A stretch of 64,000 nt of DNA. Source: Janibacter sp. HTCC2649. Its GTDB lineage: Bacteria > Actinomycetota > Actinomycetes > Actinomycetales > Dermatophilaceae. The stretch covers positions 4,027,254 through 4,091,253 of the forward strand of contig NZ_CH672413.1 of NCBI RefSeq assembly GCF_000152705.1. The letters are read 5' to 3'. Of the stretch, positions 1 through 10,210 are shown piece by piece. The position numbers and the translations under genes were made by a program. The notes below the pieces were generated by a model. It searched no databases and was not told where the DNA came from. It saw nothing but the letters and a program-made list of their open reading frames with translations. How positions within the stretch are numbered: the stretch's first letter is position 1; each line of letters starts with the position of its first letter.

Positions 1-1416
1 GCCGAGCAGCTCGGCGGCCTGCAGTCCACGATCCGCACGAGTCGCGCCGAGGTCGAGCGCACCGAGCGGACCGTCGCCGACGCCGAGGCGGCCCTCGAGA
101 CCGACCGCTTGGAACTCGCAGCCCTGACCGCCCGTCTCGAAGAGGCGAGCGCCGAGCCGACCGAGTCGCAGGAGCCCTCCACCGACGAGCGCGACGACCT
201 CGAGCTCGCCGCGAGCCGGGCCCGCACCGCCGAGACCGAGCTCCGCCTCACCCTGCGCACCCGCGAAGAGCGCGCCCGCTCCCTCAAGGGTCGGGCCGAC
301 TCGCTCGAAGGCGCCGCCCGCAACGAGATCCAGGCCCGCGAGAAGCTGCGCCAGCGCCAGGAACGACGTCGTCGGGAGGTGACGATCGCCGACGCAGTCA
401 GCCGCGCGGCGGCATACGCCACCGATCGCATGGCGAGCGCGCTGGAACGCGCCGCTCGACTGCGTGAGGACGCCGAGCGCCAGCGCACCGAGCGCGACGC
501 CGCGGTCCACGCGCTGCGCACCGAGATGGGCACCCACCAGGACGAGCTGCGTGAGCTCACCGACTCGGCCCACCGCGACGAGGTCGCCCGGGCCCGTCAG
601 CTGGCCCGCATCGAGCAGCTGCAGGCCAAGGCCGTCGAGGAGCTCGGGGTCGACCCCGACGTCCTCATGGAGGACTTCGGGCCGCACCAGCTCATCCCGT
701 TCATCGCCGGCCCCGACCACGAGGGCGACCTGCCCATGCCGTCGGCGTTCGTGCGCGACGAGCAGGAGAAGCGTCTGCGGCGGGCCGAGCGGGGACTGTC
801 GGCCCTCGGTCGGGTCAACCCGCTCGCGCTCGAGGAGTTCGCGGCGCTCGAGGAGCGGCACAAGTTCCTCACCGAGCAGCTCGAGGACCTCAAGAACTCC
901 AAGCGCGACCTCCTCGACATCGTCAAGTCCGTCGACGAGCGCGTCGAGCAGGTCTTCACCGAGGCCTTCCACGACACGGCCGCGCAGTTCGAGCAGGTCT
1001 TCCAGCGACTGTTCCCCGGCGGTGCGGGCCAGCTCATCCTCACCGACCCGAGCAACATGCTCACGACCGGCATCGAGGTCGAGGCGCGCCCACCGGGCAA
1101 GAAGGTCAAGCGCCTCTCACTGCTCTCCGGTGGCGAGCGCTCCCTCGTTGCCGTGGCCATCCTGGTCTCGATCTTCAAGGCGCGGCCCAGCCCGTTCTAC
1201 ATCATGGACGAGGTCGAGGCGGCGCTCGACGACACCAACCTCGGCCGACTCATCACGCTCTTCGAGGAGCTGCGTGACAGCAGCCAGCTCATCGTCATCA
1301 CCCACCAGAAGAAGACGATGGAGATCGCCGACGCGCTCTACGGCGTGAGCATGCGCGGGGACGGCATCACGACGGTGGTGTCGCAGCGCATCCGCGACGT
1401 GGCCGCCAGCGCCTGA
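1..1416 (+). CDS. smc: Chromosome segregation protein SMC, C-terminal part (5' end outside window)
   Basis: The frame is open from base 1 to the TGA at 1414-1416, so this is the last 471 residues of a protein of usually about 1,150-1,200. Residues 1 to about 190 are a charged Glu/Arg/Ala-rich coiled coil. Residues about 215-320 are the second coiled-coil section next to the head. The ATPase head half carries the ABC signature LSGGERS (about residue 375) and Walker B FYIMDEVEAALDD (about 399-411). SMC dimers act with ScpA and ScpB to compact and segregate chromosomes in the cytoplasm. The Walker A half and the hinge lie upstream of the window. It ends 18 bp from a convergent signal peptidase gene. 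Identity is firm from the head motifs and from the position upstream of ftsY. Confidence 0.95.
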   Translation, partial: AEQLGGLQSTIRTSRAEVERTERTVADAEAALETDRLELAALTARLEEASAEPTESQEPSTDERDDLELAASRARTAETELRLTLRTREERARSLKGRADSLEGAARNEIQAREKLRQRQERRRREVTIADAVSRAAAYATDRMASALERAARLREDAERQRTERDAAVHALRTEMGTHQDELRELTDSAHRDEVARARQLARIEQLQAKAVEELGVDPDVLMEDFGPHQLIPFIAGPDHEGDLPMPSAFVRDEQEKRLRRAERGLSALGRVNPLALEEFAALEERHKFLTEQLEDLKNSKRDLLDIVKSVDERVEQVFTEAFHDTAAQFEQVFQRLFPGGAGQLILTDPSNMLTTGIEVEARPPGKKVKRLSLLSGGERSLVAVAILVSIFKARPSPFYIMDEVEAALDDTNLGRLITLFEELRDSSQLIVITHQKKTMEIADALYGVSMRGDGITTVVSQRIRDVAASA

Positions 1417-1434
1417 CGCTCCGGGGCGAGAGCC

Positions 1435-2184
1435 TCAGTGGTTGTTGACGCGTCCAAACGACTCGAGCGGCCAGATCCGGAACACGACCGGGCCCACGAC
1501 GCGGTTGAGCGGCACGAAGCGCGCGCACCCTTCGGCCACCGTGCCGCCCCGGCAGTTGACGACGGAGTCGGCGGACTGCGAACGGTGGTCGCCGAGGACG
1601 AGCAGCCGATCGGTGGGCACCCGGATCTCAGGGAAGCACCGTGAGGACCGTGGTGTCGTGTCGCACGTGAGCTCGGGGGTGCGGAACGCGTGGTCCTGGT
1701 AGATGTAGGGCTCCACGAGCGGCTTGTCGTTGACGAGAACCCGCCCGTCCTCGTCGCAGCACTTCACGAGGTCGCCGGGGAGACCGATGACCCGTTTGAC
1801 CGTGTATGCCGTGTTCGACGGCCCGATCCCGGTGAGGTCACCGACCTTGCGCGCCGCCTTGACGAGCGGGTTGGGCGACTCAGGAAGCTGGGCTTCCTGC
1901 CAGGTCGCACCGTGGGAGAAGACGACGATGTCGCCGCGCTCCACCGTGGAGTTCGTGCGGTTGACGATGATGCGGTCACCGATGCGCAGGGTCTGCTCCA
2001 TCGACTGCGACGGCACCCCGAACGGCTTGACGACGAACGTCTGGATGAGCGCAACCGCCAGGACGGCAAGCAGGATCTCGAACCCCACCGGAAGCCTTCG
2101 GCGGGTCCGTCGAGGGGCCCCTGCCGAAGTCGTCGCCGTCACGCGTGAGAGCCTACGCGGCGCCCGGCCGTGCACGCGCGCCAT
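1435..2184 (-). CDS. lepB: Signal peptidase I (first of three in the window)
   Basis: A 249-residue membrane-bound S26 peptidase that removes signal peptides from exported proteins outside the membrane. A basic N-terminus (RRTRRR near residues 25-30) precedes one membrane segment at about 33-52. The catalytic serine is Ser61 in PSQSMEQTL and the general-base lysine is Lys130 in YTVKRVIGLPGD. The later LVLGDHRSQSAD box is also present, so all usual S26 motifs are intact. It converges on smc and is separate from the two lepB-type genes near 35 kb, which are the ones in the usual rplS-rnhB position. Why this strain keeps a separate copy here cannot be told from sequence. Confidence 0.92.
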   Translation of the reverse strand: MARVHGRAPRRLSRVTATTSAGAPRRTRRRLPVGFEILLAVLAVALIQTFVVKPFGVPSQSMEQTLRIGDRIIVNRTNSTVERGDIVVFSHGATWQEAQLPESPNPLVKAARKVGDLTGIGPSNTAYTVKRVIGLPGDLVKCCDEDGRVLVNDKPLVEPYIYQDHAFRTPELTCDTTPRSSRCFPEIRVPTDRLLVLGDHRSQSADSVVNCRGGTVAEGCARFVPLNRVVGPVVFRIWPLESFGRVNNH

Positions 2185-2238
2185 CTCACTGCGGGGTGTC
2201 GTTTTGCAGGGAGGGCCACCCTGGGAGACTCTTGACTC

Positions 2239-2490
2239 ATGGTTGCGCTCATCATTGGCATGCTCGTCTGCGTCGGACTCGCTCTGGCAGTTGTTGCGCT
2301 CGTCGCGGTGCCTGCGCGACGTGATGGTCGTGACCTCCTCACGTCCAAGGGTGAAGAGGTCGTGAGTGCCCTCAAGGAGCGTCAGCAGTCGGCCCGTCAG
2401 CGCCTGGAGCGCGACGACACCGAGGACGGTGAGGCGGCGACGGACACGGACGTGTCCCCGACCGTTCCCGTCGACCCCGCTCGCTCCTGA
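2239..2490 (+). CDS. Small single-pass membrane protein, unknown function
   Basis: An 83-residue protein with a strongly hydrophobic N-terminus (about residues 2-26) followed by a charged Arg/Glu/Asp-rich cytoplasmic tail. I recognise no domain. The ATG follows a -10-like GAGACT by 7 bp, which suggests a leaderless start. Its TGA shares one base with the ATG of the M13 peptidase gene, so the two are probably translationally coupled. High-GC third positions and the tight coupling support a real gene. Function is unknown. Confidence 0.65.
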   Translation: MVALIIGMLVCVGLALAVVALVAVPARRDGRDLLTSKGEEVVSALKERQQSARQRLERDDTEDGEAATDTDVSPTVPVDPARS

Positions 2491-4451
2491 TGCGCTCCGG
2501 GATCGACCACTCCGCCAGCGACCCCGAAATCCGTCCCCAGGACGATCTCTTCGGCCACGTCAACGGCGGCTGGGTGGCACGCACCGAGATCCCCGCTGAC
2601 CGCGGTCGCTACGGCTCGTTCGACATGCTGCGTGAGAGCGCAGAGCAGCAGGTGCACGACATCATCGCCGCCGTCGCTTCAGGCAACCCGGAGTCCGGCA
2701 CGGTCGCGCGCAAGGTCGGCGACCTCTACCGCTCGTTCATGGACGAGGCGCGCATCGAGCAGCTCGGCGTCGAGCCACTCGCGCCGTTCCTGAGCGCCAT
2801 CGACGAGGTCGCCAGCACGCGTGATGTCCTCGCCCTCCTCGGTCGCTTCCTGCGCGCCGGGGTGGACGGCCTCGTCCACCCCATCGTCAACACGGACGAC
2901 CGGGACTCGACTCGCTATGTCGTCTACCTCGAGCAGGCCGGCATCGGTCTGCCCGACGAGGCTTACTACCGCGAGCCGCAGCACGAGGCGATCCGTTCGG
3001 CCTACCCGGCTCACGTTGCGCGACTGCTCACCCTCTCCGGCGCGTATGCCGGTGACGCGGCGACCGCTGCCGCCGACCGGGTCGTGGCCCTCGAGACCCG
3101 CCTTGCGGCCTCGCACTGGGACACCGTCGCCAACCGTGACGCGGTCAAGACCTACACCCTCGTCGACCGGGCAGAGCTCGACGAGCTGACGCCCGGCGTC
3201 GACTGGGACGCCTTCCTCGAGGGCGCTCAGGCGCCCGACGGCGCGTTCGACCAGGTCATCGCCCGCCAGCCCGACTTCCTGCAGGCCATCAGTGCAGCCC
3301 TGTCCGAGGTCGAGCTCGCGCACTGGCAGGACTGGCTGCGCTGGCGCGTCGTCCACGCCCTCGCGCCCTATCTCACCGATGCGATCGTCGCCGAGAACTT
3401 CGACTTCTTCGGCCGCACCCTCTCCGGCGTCCCGGAGATCCGGGAGCGCTGGAAGCGCGGCGTGGGTCTGGTCGAGGAGGCGCTCGGCGAGGCCGTCGGG
3501 CAGCTCTACGTCGAGCAGCACTTCCCGCCGCGGGCCAAGGACCGGATGGTCGAGCTCGTCGCCAACCTCGTCGAGGCGTTCCGCCGCAACTTCGAGACCC
3601 TCGAGTGGATGGGCGCCGACACGCGACGCGAGGCCGTCGCCAAGCTCGAGGCGTTCACTCCCAAGATCGGCTATCCCGACGAGTGGCGCGACTACTCCGC
3701 GCTCGCCGTCGACGGCGACGACCTGGTCGGCAATGTCGCGAGGGCCTCGGCCTTCGAGATCGACCGCAACCTCGCCAAGCTCGGTGGACCCGTCGACCGC
3801 GACGAGTGGTTCATGACGCCGCAGACGGTCAACGCCTACTACAACCCCGGGCTCAACGAGATCGTCTTCCCGGCCGCGATCCTGCAGCCGCCCTTCTTCG
3901 ACGTCGACGCCGACGATGCCGTCAACTACGGCGGCATCGGTGCGGTCATCGGACACGAGCTCGGCCACGGCTTCGATGACCAGGGCTCGCAGTTCGACGG
4001 CTCGGGCAACCTGCGCAACTGGTGGACCGAGGCCGACCGCGAGAACTTCGACGGTCGCGCCCAGCGGCTCATCGCCCAGTTCAACGACCTGGAGTCGCGC
4101 GACGCCCCGGGGCACAAGGTCAACGGCGCGCTCACGGTCGGCGAGAACATCGGTGACCTCGGCGGGCTCACGATCGGGCACGCGGCATACCGGATCTCCA
4201 CCGAAGGTGGCGACGCGCCGGTCCTCGACGACCTCACGGGTGACCAGCGGTTCTTCGTCGGTTGGGCCCGCGTGTGGTGCGGTCTGGCCCGCGAGGCCGA
4301 GGCCGTGCGCCTCATCGCCATCGACCCGCACGCGCCGATGGACCTGCGCGCCAACGCCGTGCGCAACCTCAGCGAGTTCCACGAAGCCTTCGACGTCACC
4401 GAGGGTGACGCGATGTGGGTGCCCGAGAAGGACCGCGTCCGGATCTTCTGA
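2490..4451 (+). CDS. M13 family zinc metallopeptidase (neprilysin/PepO-like)
   Basis: A 653-residue protein, the normal size for bacterial M13 oligopeptidases. The zinc site is HELGH at residues 489-493. The third ligand region is GENIGDLGG with Glu552 as ligand and Asp556 as the conserved aspartate. NAYYNP upstream is the M13 substrate-binding motif. The C-terminal stretch with a conserved Arg-Asn motif (LRANAVRNL) also fits. I see no signal peptide, so cytosolic peptide degradation is likely, as for PepO. Start: ATG overlapping the TGA of the preceding small gene by one base. It is followed after 34 bp by ftsY. Substrate is unknown. Confidence 0.93.
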   Translation: MRSGIDHSASDPEIRPQDDLFGHVNGGWVARTEIPADRGRYGSFDMLRESAEQQVHDIIAAVASGNPESGTVARKVGDLYRSFMDEARIEQLGVEPLAPFLSAIDEVASTRDVLALLGRFLRAGVDGLVHPIVNTDDRDSTRYVVYLEQAGIGLPDEAYYREPQHEAIRSAYPAHVARLLTLSGAYAGDAATAAADRVVALETRLAASHWDTVANRDAVKTYTLVDRAELDELTPGVDWDAFLEGAQAPDGAFDQVIARQPDFLQAISAALSEVELAHWQDWLRWRVVHALAPYLTDAIVAENFDFFGRTLSGVPEIRERWKRGVGLVEEALGEAVGQLYVEQHFPPRAKDRMVELVANLVEAFRRNFETLEWMGADTRREAVAKLEAFTPKIGYPDEWRDYSALAVDGDDLVGNVARASAFEIDRNLAKLGGPVDRDEWFMTPQTVNAYYNPGLNEIVFPAAILQPPFFDVDADDAVNYGGIGAVIGHELGHGFDDQGSQFDGSGNLRNWWTEADRENFDGRAQRLIAQFNDLESRDAPGHKVNGALTVGENIGDLGGLTIGHAAYRISTEGGDAPVLDDLTGDQRFFVGWARVWCGLAREAEAVRLIAIDPHAPMDLRANAVRNLSEFHEAFDVTEGDAMWVPEKDRVRIF

Positions 4452-4485
4452 CGGAGCCGTCCCAGCGTGATGCGAGGATGACTGC

Positions 4486-5703
4486 GTGAGCGCCATCGAC
4501 ACCCTCTGGGAATTCCTTGCCATCGGCTTCGGCCTGCTCGTCGTCCTCGGCGGACTTGCAGCAGCACTCCTGCGAGGGCGAGGTGGAGCCACCAAGGAGC
4601 TGCCCGGCGACCGGCCAGCTGACGCGTCGCCAACGCGGCCGGGATCTGCTGGCGGAGCCGACGATCATGACGATCTGCCGACTGGTGGGTCGTCCGTCGA
4701 CACCCTTCCGGCGCCGGTTGATGACGCGGCGGTCGTCGAAGACCTCCCCACGACCACGGTCCCGGACGTCGAGCGTCCGGAGTCCCCGCAGACCCGACTG
4801 CAGCGACTGCGCGCCCGCCTCGCCCGCTCCAACACGGCGCTGGGCAAGGGTCTGCTCGCGCTGCTCTCGCGCGGCGACCTCGACGAGCAGGCCTGGGAGG
4901 ACGTCGAGGACACCCTCCTCACGGCCGACCTCGGTGTCGAGGCCACCACCGAGCTCGTCGACGCCCTGCGCACCAAGGTCAGGGTCCACGGGACCGCCGA
5001 CGAGGCCACCGTGCGCGGCTGGCTGCGTGAGGAGCTCATCGCCCTCGTCGACCCCTCGATGGACCGCTCGATCGCGTCGTCCCGCGTGGACGGCCGCCCG
5101 GCGGTGATCGTCGTCGTCGGCGTCAACGGCACCGGCAAGACCACCACGGTCGGCAAGCTCGCCCGCGTCCTCGTCGCCGAGGACAAGGACGTCGTCCTCG
5201 GAGCGGCCGACACGTTCCGTGCCGCCGCCGCCGACCAGCTCCAGACCTGGGGTGAGCGCGTGGGCGTGCCCACGATCCGCTCCGACCGCGACGGTGCCGA
5301 CCCGGCTGCCGTCGCCTTCGACGCCGTCAAGGGCGCCGCGGAACTCGAGTCCGACGTCGTCATCATCGACACCGCCGGCCGGCTCCACAACAAGGTCGGC
5401 CTCATGGACGAGCTCGGCAAGGTCAAGCGCGTCATCGAGAAGCAGAGCCCCATCGACGAGGTCCTCCTCGTCCTCGACGCCACGACGGGCCAGAACGGCC
5501 TGCGTCAGGCCGAGGTCTTCAGCGAGGTCGTCGGCATCACCGGCATCGTCCTCACCAAGCTCGACGGCACCGCCAAGGGCGGCATCGTCGTCGCCGTCCA
5601 GCGCAAGCTCGGCGTCCCCGTGAAGCTCATCGGGCTGGGCGAGGGACCCGACGACCTCGCGCCGTTCGACCCCGAGGGCTTCGTCGACGCCATCATCGAC
5701 TGA
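4486..5703 (+). CDS. ftsY: Signal recognition particle receptor FtsY
   Basis: A 405-residue SRP GTPase that docks SRP-ribosome complexes at the membrane. The N-terminus has a membrane segment (about residues 8-30) as in other actinobacterial FtsY proteins, then an acidic linker to about 100 and the NG domain. GTPase motifs: G1 GVNGTGKTT (about 211-219), DTAGR (295-299) and TKLDGTAKGG (from 357). The C-terminal IGLGEGPDDLAPFDPEGF is diagnostic. The start is GTG with a -10-like GAGGAT ending 6 bp upstream, so the transcript may be leaderless. Its partner ffh lies 7 kb downstream on the same strand. Confidence 0.97.
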   Translation: MSAIDTLWEFLAIGFGLLVVLGGLAAALLRGRGGATKELPGDRPADASPTRPGSAGGADDHDDLPTGGSSVDTLPAPVDDAAVVEDLPTTTVPDVERPESPQTRLQRLRARLARSNTALGKGLLALLSRGDLDEQAWEDVEDTLLTADLGVEATTELVDALRTKVRVHGTADEATVRGWLREELIALVDPSMDRSIASSRVDGRPAVIVVVGVNGTGKTTTVGKLARVLVAEDKDVVLGAADTFRAAAADQLQTWGERVGVPTIRSDRDGADPAAVAFDAVKGAAELESDVVIIDTAGRLHNKVGLMDELGKVKRVIEKQSPIDEVLLVLDATTGQNGLRQAEVFSEVVGITGIVLTKLDGTAKGGIVVAVQRKLGVPVKLIGLGEGPDDLAPFDPEGFVDAIID

Positions 5704-6389
5704 TGAGCACTCCCGTCCATCCTGTCCGGCTGGGCCCGGTCCTGGATCGCGACGTCGCGGGGGCCGCCTTCCTCTCGTGCGCCTCGGTCTCTCTGGAGCT
5801 CGCGTCCCGTGACGAGGTGCGGGACGCGTGGGCACACGAGAGCTCCTGCGACGGGATGACGGTGGGCGGGCTGACCCACCACCTGCTCCAGCAGCTCGTG
5901 AACTGCGGCAAGGGGCTGGCTGCACCGGCGCCGACAGACGCGCCCGTCATCGGCCTGCTCGACCACTACGCGCAGGCGCCGTGGGTCGCGGCCTCGCGTG
6001 AGGGAGACCTGGACCCGGACCAGAACGCCAAGGACAACGCCGCAGCCGAGGCCGGGCCTGACGCAGTGCTCGACCTCGGGCGTGGCGCACTCGCCGACCT
6101 TCCGGCGCTCTTCGCGCAGCCGCGGGAGCCCGACGTCATCCACATCCCGTGGCAGGGCTGGTCCCTCGCCACGCCGGACTACCTCACGACCCGGATGATG
6201 GAGCTCGTCGTCCACGGCGACGACCTGGCGTCGAGTGTCGACCTCCCCACGCCAGAGCACGAGCCCACCGTGGTGTCTGCCGTCCTCGGCCTGCTGGCCG
6301 ACGTCGCGCTGGCGCGGCACGGGCAGGTGGCCATGGTGCGGGCGCTGAGTCGTCCCCAGCGACTGACCGGGAGCATCTCGGCCTTCTGA
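5703..6389 (+). CDS. Maleylpyruvate isomerase / mycothiol-dependent enzyme family protein
   Basis: A 228-residue protein resembling the MDMPI (DinB-like) family: an N-terminal four-helix region with conserved histidines (GGLTHHLLQQL) and a later segment TTRMMELVVHGDDLA typical of maleylpyruvate isomerase N-terminal domain proteins. Many use mycothiol, the main thiol of Actinobacteria, but the substrate cannot be read from sequence. Its ATG shares one base with the ftsY stop, so it is probably co-expressed with ftsY. Family call is fairly sure; the specific reaction is not. Confidence 0.7.
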   Translation: MSTPVHPVRLGPVLDRDVAGAAFLSCASVSLELASRDEVRDAWAHESSCDGMTVGGLTHHLLQQLVNCGKGLAAPAPTDAPVIGLLDHYAQAPWVAASREGDLDPDQNAKDNAAAEAGPDAVLDLGRGALADLPALFAQPREPDVIHIPWQGWSLATPDYLTTRMMELVVHGDDLASSVDLPTPEHEPTVVSAVLGLLADVALARHGQVAMVRALSRPQRLTGSISAF

Positions 6390-6434
6390 GTGTTCGTTTC
6401 TCCGGGTCGCCGCGGGCCGCGTAGCCTCTGGCCC

Positions 6435-6923
6435 ATGAGCGTGGGGGAGAGAACGGAGGTCGCGACCGCCGAGCCGGTGCGGCTGAGCGGGGTCGCGAAG
6501 GCATGGCGGACGGCCGTGACGGTTGCGCTGATCGGGCTCTTCTGCGCCGGCTCGCTCATCGGCAACGACCACTGGTGGCCGTTCAGCCCTTGGCGGATGT
6601 TCTCCACGTCGCAGGCCGCAACGGGATCGGTCTGGTCAACCGGTATCGAGGTCCGCACGGCCGACGCCCCAGCCGTGTGGATCCCGGCGCCCCTCAGCCC
6701 GGCGAACGTCGGGGTCAACCGGGCCGAGATCGAGGGCCGGATCCCTCAGATCAAGGCCGACCCTGCCCGCCTCGGCACCCTGGCAGAGAGCCACTCCAGG
6801 CTACGACCGAACTCCGCCGCCTGGTTGGGCCTGCGGGTCGTCGTGCACAAGATCGTCGTGGTGGACCGCAAGCCCACGGGTGAGGTCCAGACCGAGGTCC
6901 TGGCCGAGTGGTCGGCGTCATGA
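6435..6923 (+). CDS. Single-pass membrane protein upstream of HTTM protein
   Basis: A 162-residue protein with one membrane segment (about residues 25-45) and an extracytoplasmic domain containing WWPFSPWRMF. No catalytic motif is visible. I start it at ATG 6435, because a -10 hexamer TAGCCT lies at 6422-6427, exactly 7 bp upstream, giving a leaderless start. It overlaps the next gene by an ATGA, so it is probably a dedicated partner of the HTTM protein. Function is unknown. Confidence 0.7.
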   Translation: MSVGERTEVATAEPVRLSGVAKAWRTAVTVALIGLFCAGSLIGNDHWWPFSPWRMFSTSQAATGSVWSTGIEVRTADAPAVWIPAPLSPANVGVNRAEIEGRIPQIKADPARLGTLAESHSRLRPNSAAWLGLRVVVHKIVVVDRKPTGEVQTEVLAEWSAS

Positions 6924-7855
6924 AGCGCCTGTCCGGGTGGTTGTTCGCGCCCATGCCCGTGGCCCGCGTCGCGGTCCTGCGCTGGCTCGTCTTCGCCTTC
7001 GTCATCATCGACGTCCTGCTGCTCCACACGTCGGGCTGGTACCACGGTTATGCCGACCCGGTCTGGTACGAACCGTTGGTCATGGGCAAGGTGCTGCACC
7101 TGCCCGCGGCCTCGGTGCTGCTCGTCCAGGGCCTCAAGTGGGGCTGCGTCCTGGCGGCTCTCGCGGCCATGACCGGCCGGGCGCCACGACTGCTCGGCTG
7201 GGCCGTCGCCGTGGGCTGGATCTGGTACCAGTACGTCGCCTTCAGCTACGGCAAGGTCGACCACGACCGCGCAGACTTCGTCGTCGCGCTCGCCCTGCTG
7301 CCGACCGTGGGCCTCGCGCACCTGTCGGACCGTCGCCGCTCCGAGGCCGCCGGCTTCGCGCTCCGGGCCGTGCAGATGGCTGCTGTCGCGACCTACTTCC
7401 TCTCCGCGTGGGCCAAGCTCCGCTTCGGCGGGGTGGAGTGGGTCAACTCGGCCACCATGGTGCGCGCCGTGGTGCGCCGCGGCACACCGTGGGCCGAGTG
7501 GCTCCTCGAGGTCCCGTGGACCCTGCACGCGGCTCAGTGGGGACTGATGATCGCCGAGATCACGGCTCCGGTGATCTTCCTGCTGTCGGAGAGGTGGCGA
7601 CGACGTGCCGTCGCCGGCTGGTTCGTCTTCCATGCCATGACGTATGCCGCGATCACGATCGCGTTCTGGCCGCACCTCGTGATGATGCTCGCGTTCCTCC
7701 CGCTGGAGGAGTATGCGGACCGCCTGCGGGCGCGCTGGGGGAGGAGCCGCGCCGGCCGATGGTGGGTCGAGAGAAAGGTCGGAGGAGTCAGCTCGGGCGC
7801 TGAGCTGCCGGAAGCGAGCACGCCGGTGTCCCACCGGGCAGCCGGTGCCGGTTGA
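6920..7855 (+). CDS. HTTM-domain integral membrane protein (vitamin K-dependent carboxylase-like fold)
   Basis: A 311-residue protein with about seven membrane segments. The pattern of Trp/Tyr-rich helices, the SYGKVDHDRADF stretch and the YFLSAWAKLRFGGVEWV segment fit the HTTM family, whose eukaryotic relatives include gamma-glutamyl carboxylase. Bacterial members have no firm function. Start ATG 6920 overlaps the preceding stop (ATGA); a GTG at 6908 is possible. Its 3' end runs 68 bp into the convergent DCC-family gene. HTTM and DCC proteins often sit together, which suggests a joint thiol-redox membrane role (inference). Confidence 0.78.
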   Translation: MKRLSGWLFAPMPVARVAVLRWLVFAFVIIDVLLLHTSGWYHGYADPVWYEPLVMGKVLHLPAASVLLVQGLKWGCVLAALAAMTGRAPRLLGWAVAVGWIWYQYVAFSYGKVDHDRADFVVALALLPTVGLAHLSDRRRSEAAGFALRAVQMAAVATYFLSAWAKLRFGGVEWVNSATMVRAVVRRGTPWAEWLLEVPWTLHAAQWGLMIAEITAPVIFLLSERWRRRAVAGWFVFHAMTYAAITIAFWPHLVMMLAFLPLEEYADRLRARWGRSRAGRWWVERKVGGVSSGAELPEASTPVSHRAAGAG

Positions 7856-8180
7856 GCGCGACCCAGCGGTAGACCAGTCCGGCGAGGGCGTTGATGCCGG
7901 GGACGAGGATGACGGCGCCGAGCGGCTTGAACGGCGCACGGCCGGCCAGGAGGACTCGTGCGACGGCGTCCTGGGCCGAACTGACCCGCCCGGTGGACGA
8001 CACCCACTGGAGTGCTTCGTCGCACTGCTCCGCCGTGAGGCCGAGCGCGTCGAGGTCTGCGTCCTGGTAGGCGCTCACGGCGAAATCGCCAGCCGTCCTG
8101 CGCACCCCCGTGGTGACGAACCGGGACAGCTTCGTGCAGACGCCGCAGTCACCGTCATAGATGAGTACCGAAGTGGCCAT
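7788..8180 (-). CDS. Thiol-disulfide oxidoreductase DCC family protein (DUF393)
   Basis: A 130-residue protein beginning MATSVLIYDGDCGVC. The DGDCGVC box near residues 9-15 is the defining Asp-x-x-Cys-x-x-Cys active-site motif of the DCC family, predicted to have a thioredoxin-like fold. The C-terminal part (GAVILVPGINALAGLVYRWVALNRHR) is typical too. Start chosen at ATG 8180, just before the motif and with a -10-like GACACT 6 bp upstream; a longer reading to 8255 would add a non-homologous leader. It overlaps the HTTM gene tail to tail by 68 bp. Partner substrate unknown. Confidence 0.85.
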   Translation of the reverse strand: MATSVLIYDGDCGVCTKLSRFVTTGVRRTAGDFAVSAYQDADLDALGLTAEQCDEALQWVSSTGRVSSAQDAVARVLLAGRAPFKPLGAVILVPGINALAGLVYRWVALNRHRLPGGTPACSLPAAQRPS

Positions 8181-8226
8181 GACTCCAGTGTCGCACCGGT
8201 GAGCTGACCCTCGAACGCGGGCAGGC

Positions 8227-8339
8227 GGCATACCCTCCGCGCTTGCGAAACACACTTCTTACGCGCACGGGGAACGTGCAACATGGCTGTAACACAAGGC
8301 GGTGCGACGTGAAACGGGCCGATCGCAGACTCCTTCCCC
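8227..8339 (+). promoter_or_regulatory. amtB upstream region with possible GlnR-type half sites
   Basis: Between the DCC gene and amtB lies a relatively AT-rich stretch. GTAAC at 8289-8293 and GAAAC at 8311-8315 are 17 bp apart, and further GAAAC (8247-8251) and GGAAC (8271-8275) elements precede them. GlnR of Actinobacteria binds GTNAC-n6-GNAAC type boxes upstream of amtB; the spacing here is not the standard 6 bp, so this is only a candidate nitrogen-control region. A GTATGCCG-family octamer (as CGGCATAC) sits at 8226-8233. Confidence 0.3.
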
Positions 8340-10111
<1,772 letters not shown>

Positions 10112-10116
10112 GGCTC

Positions 10117-10167
10117 GCCTTGTGTGCCTGAGCGGGCCCGTACCGGGACCGCTCAGGCACACAAGGC
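10117..10167 (+). terminator. Long perfect hairpin after glnK
   Basis: Arms 10117-10135 and 10149-10167 are perfect 19-bp inverted complements (left arm GCCTTGTGTGCCTGAGCGG). The 13-nt loop can form a small inner CCCG/CGGG stem. There is no U-tract, as usual for actinobacterial terminators. It separates amtB-glnK from glnD and probably lowers read-through into glnD. Confidence 0.8.
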
Positions 10168-10210
10168 AGGTTCGGTCAGGCAGGCACGACAGATCTAGGG
10201 GAGTGAACGC

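Noticed and set aside
2679..4595. Long minus-strand reading frame of 638 codons opposite the M13 peptidase gene
   Set aside because: It is antisense to a gene with intact HELGH and family motifs; long antisense frames are expected at this GC and it shows no motif of its own.
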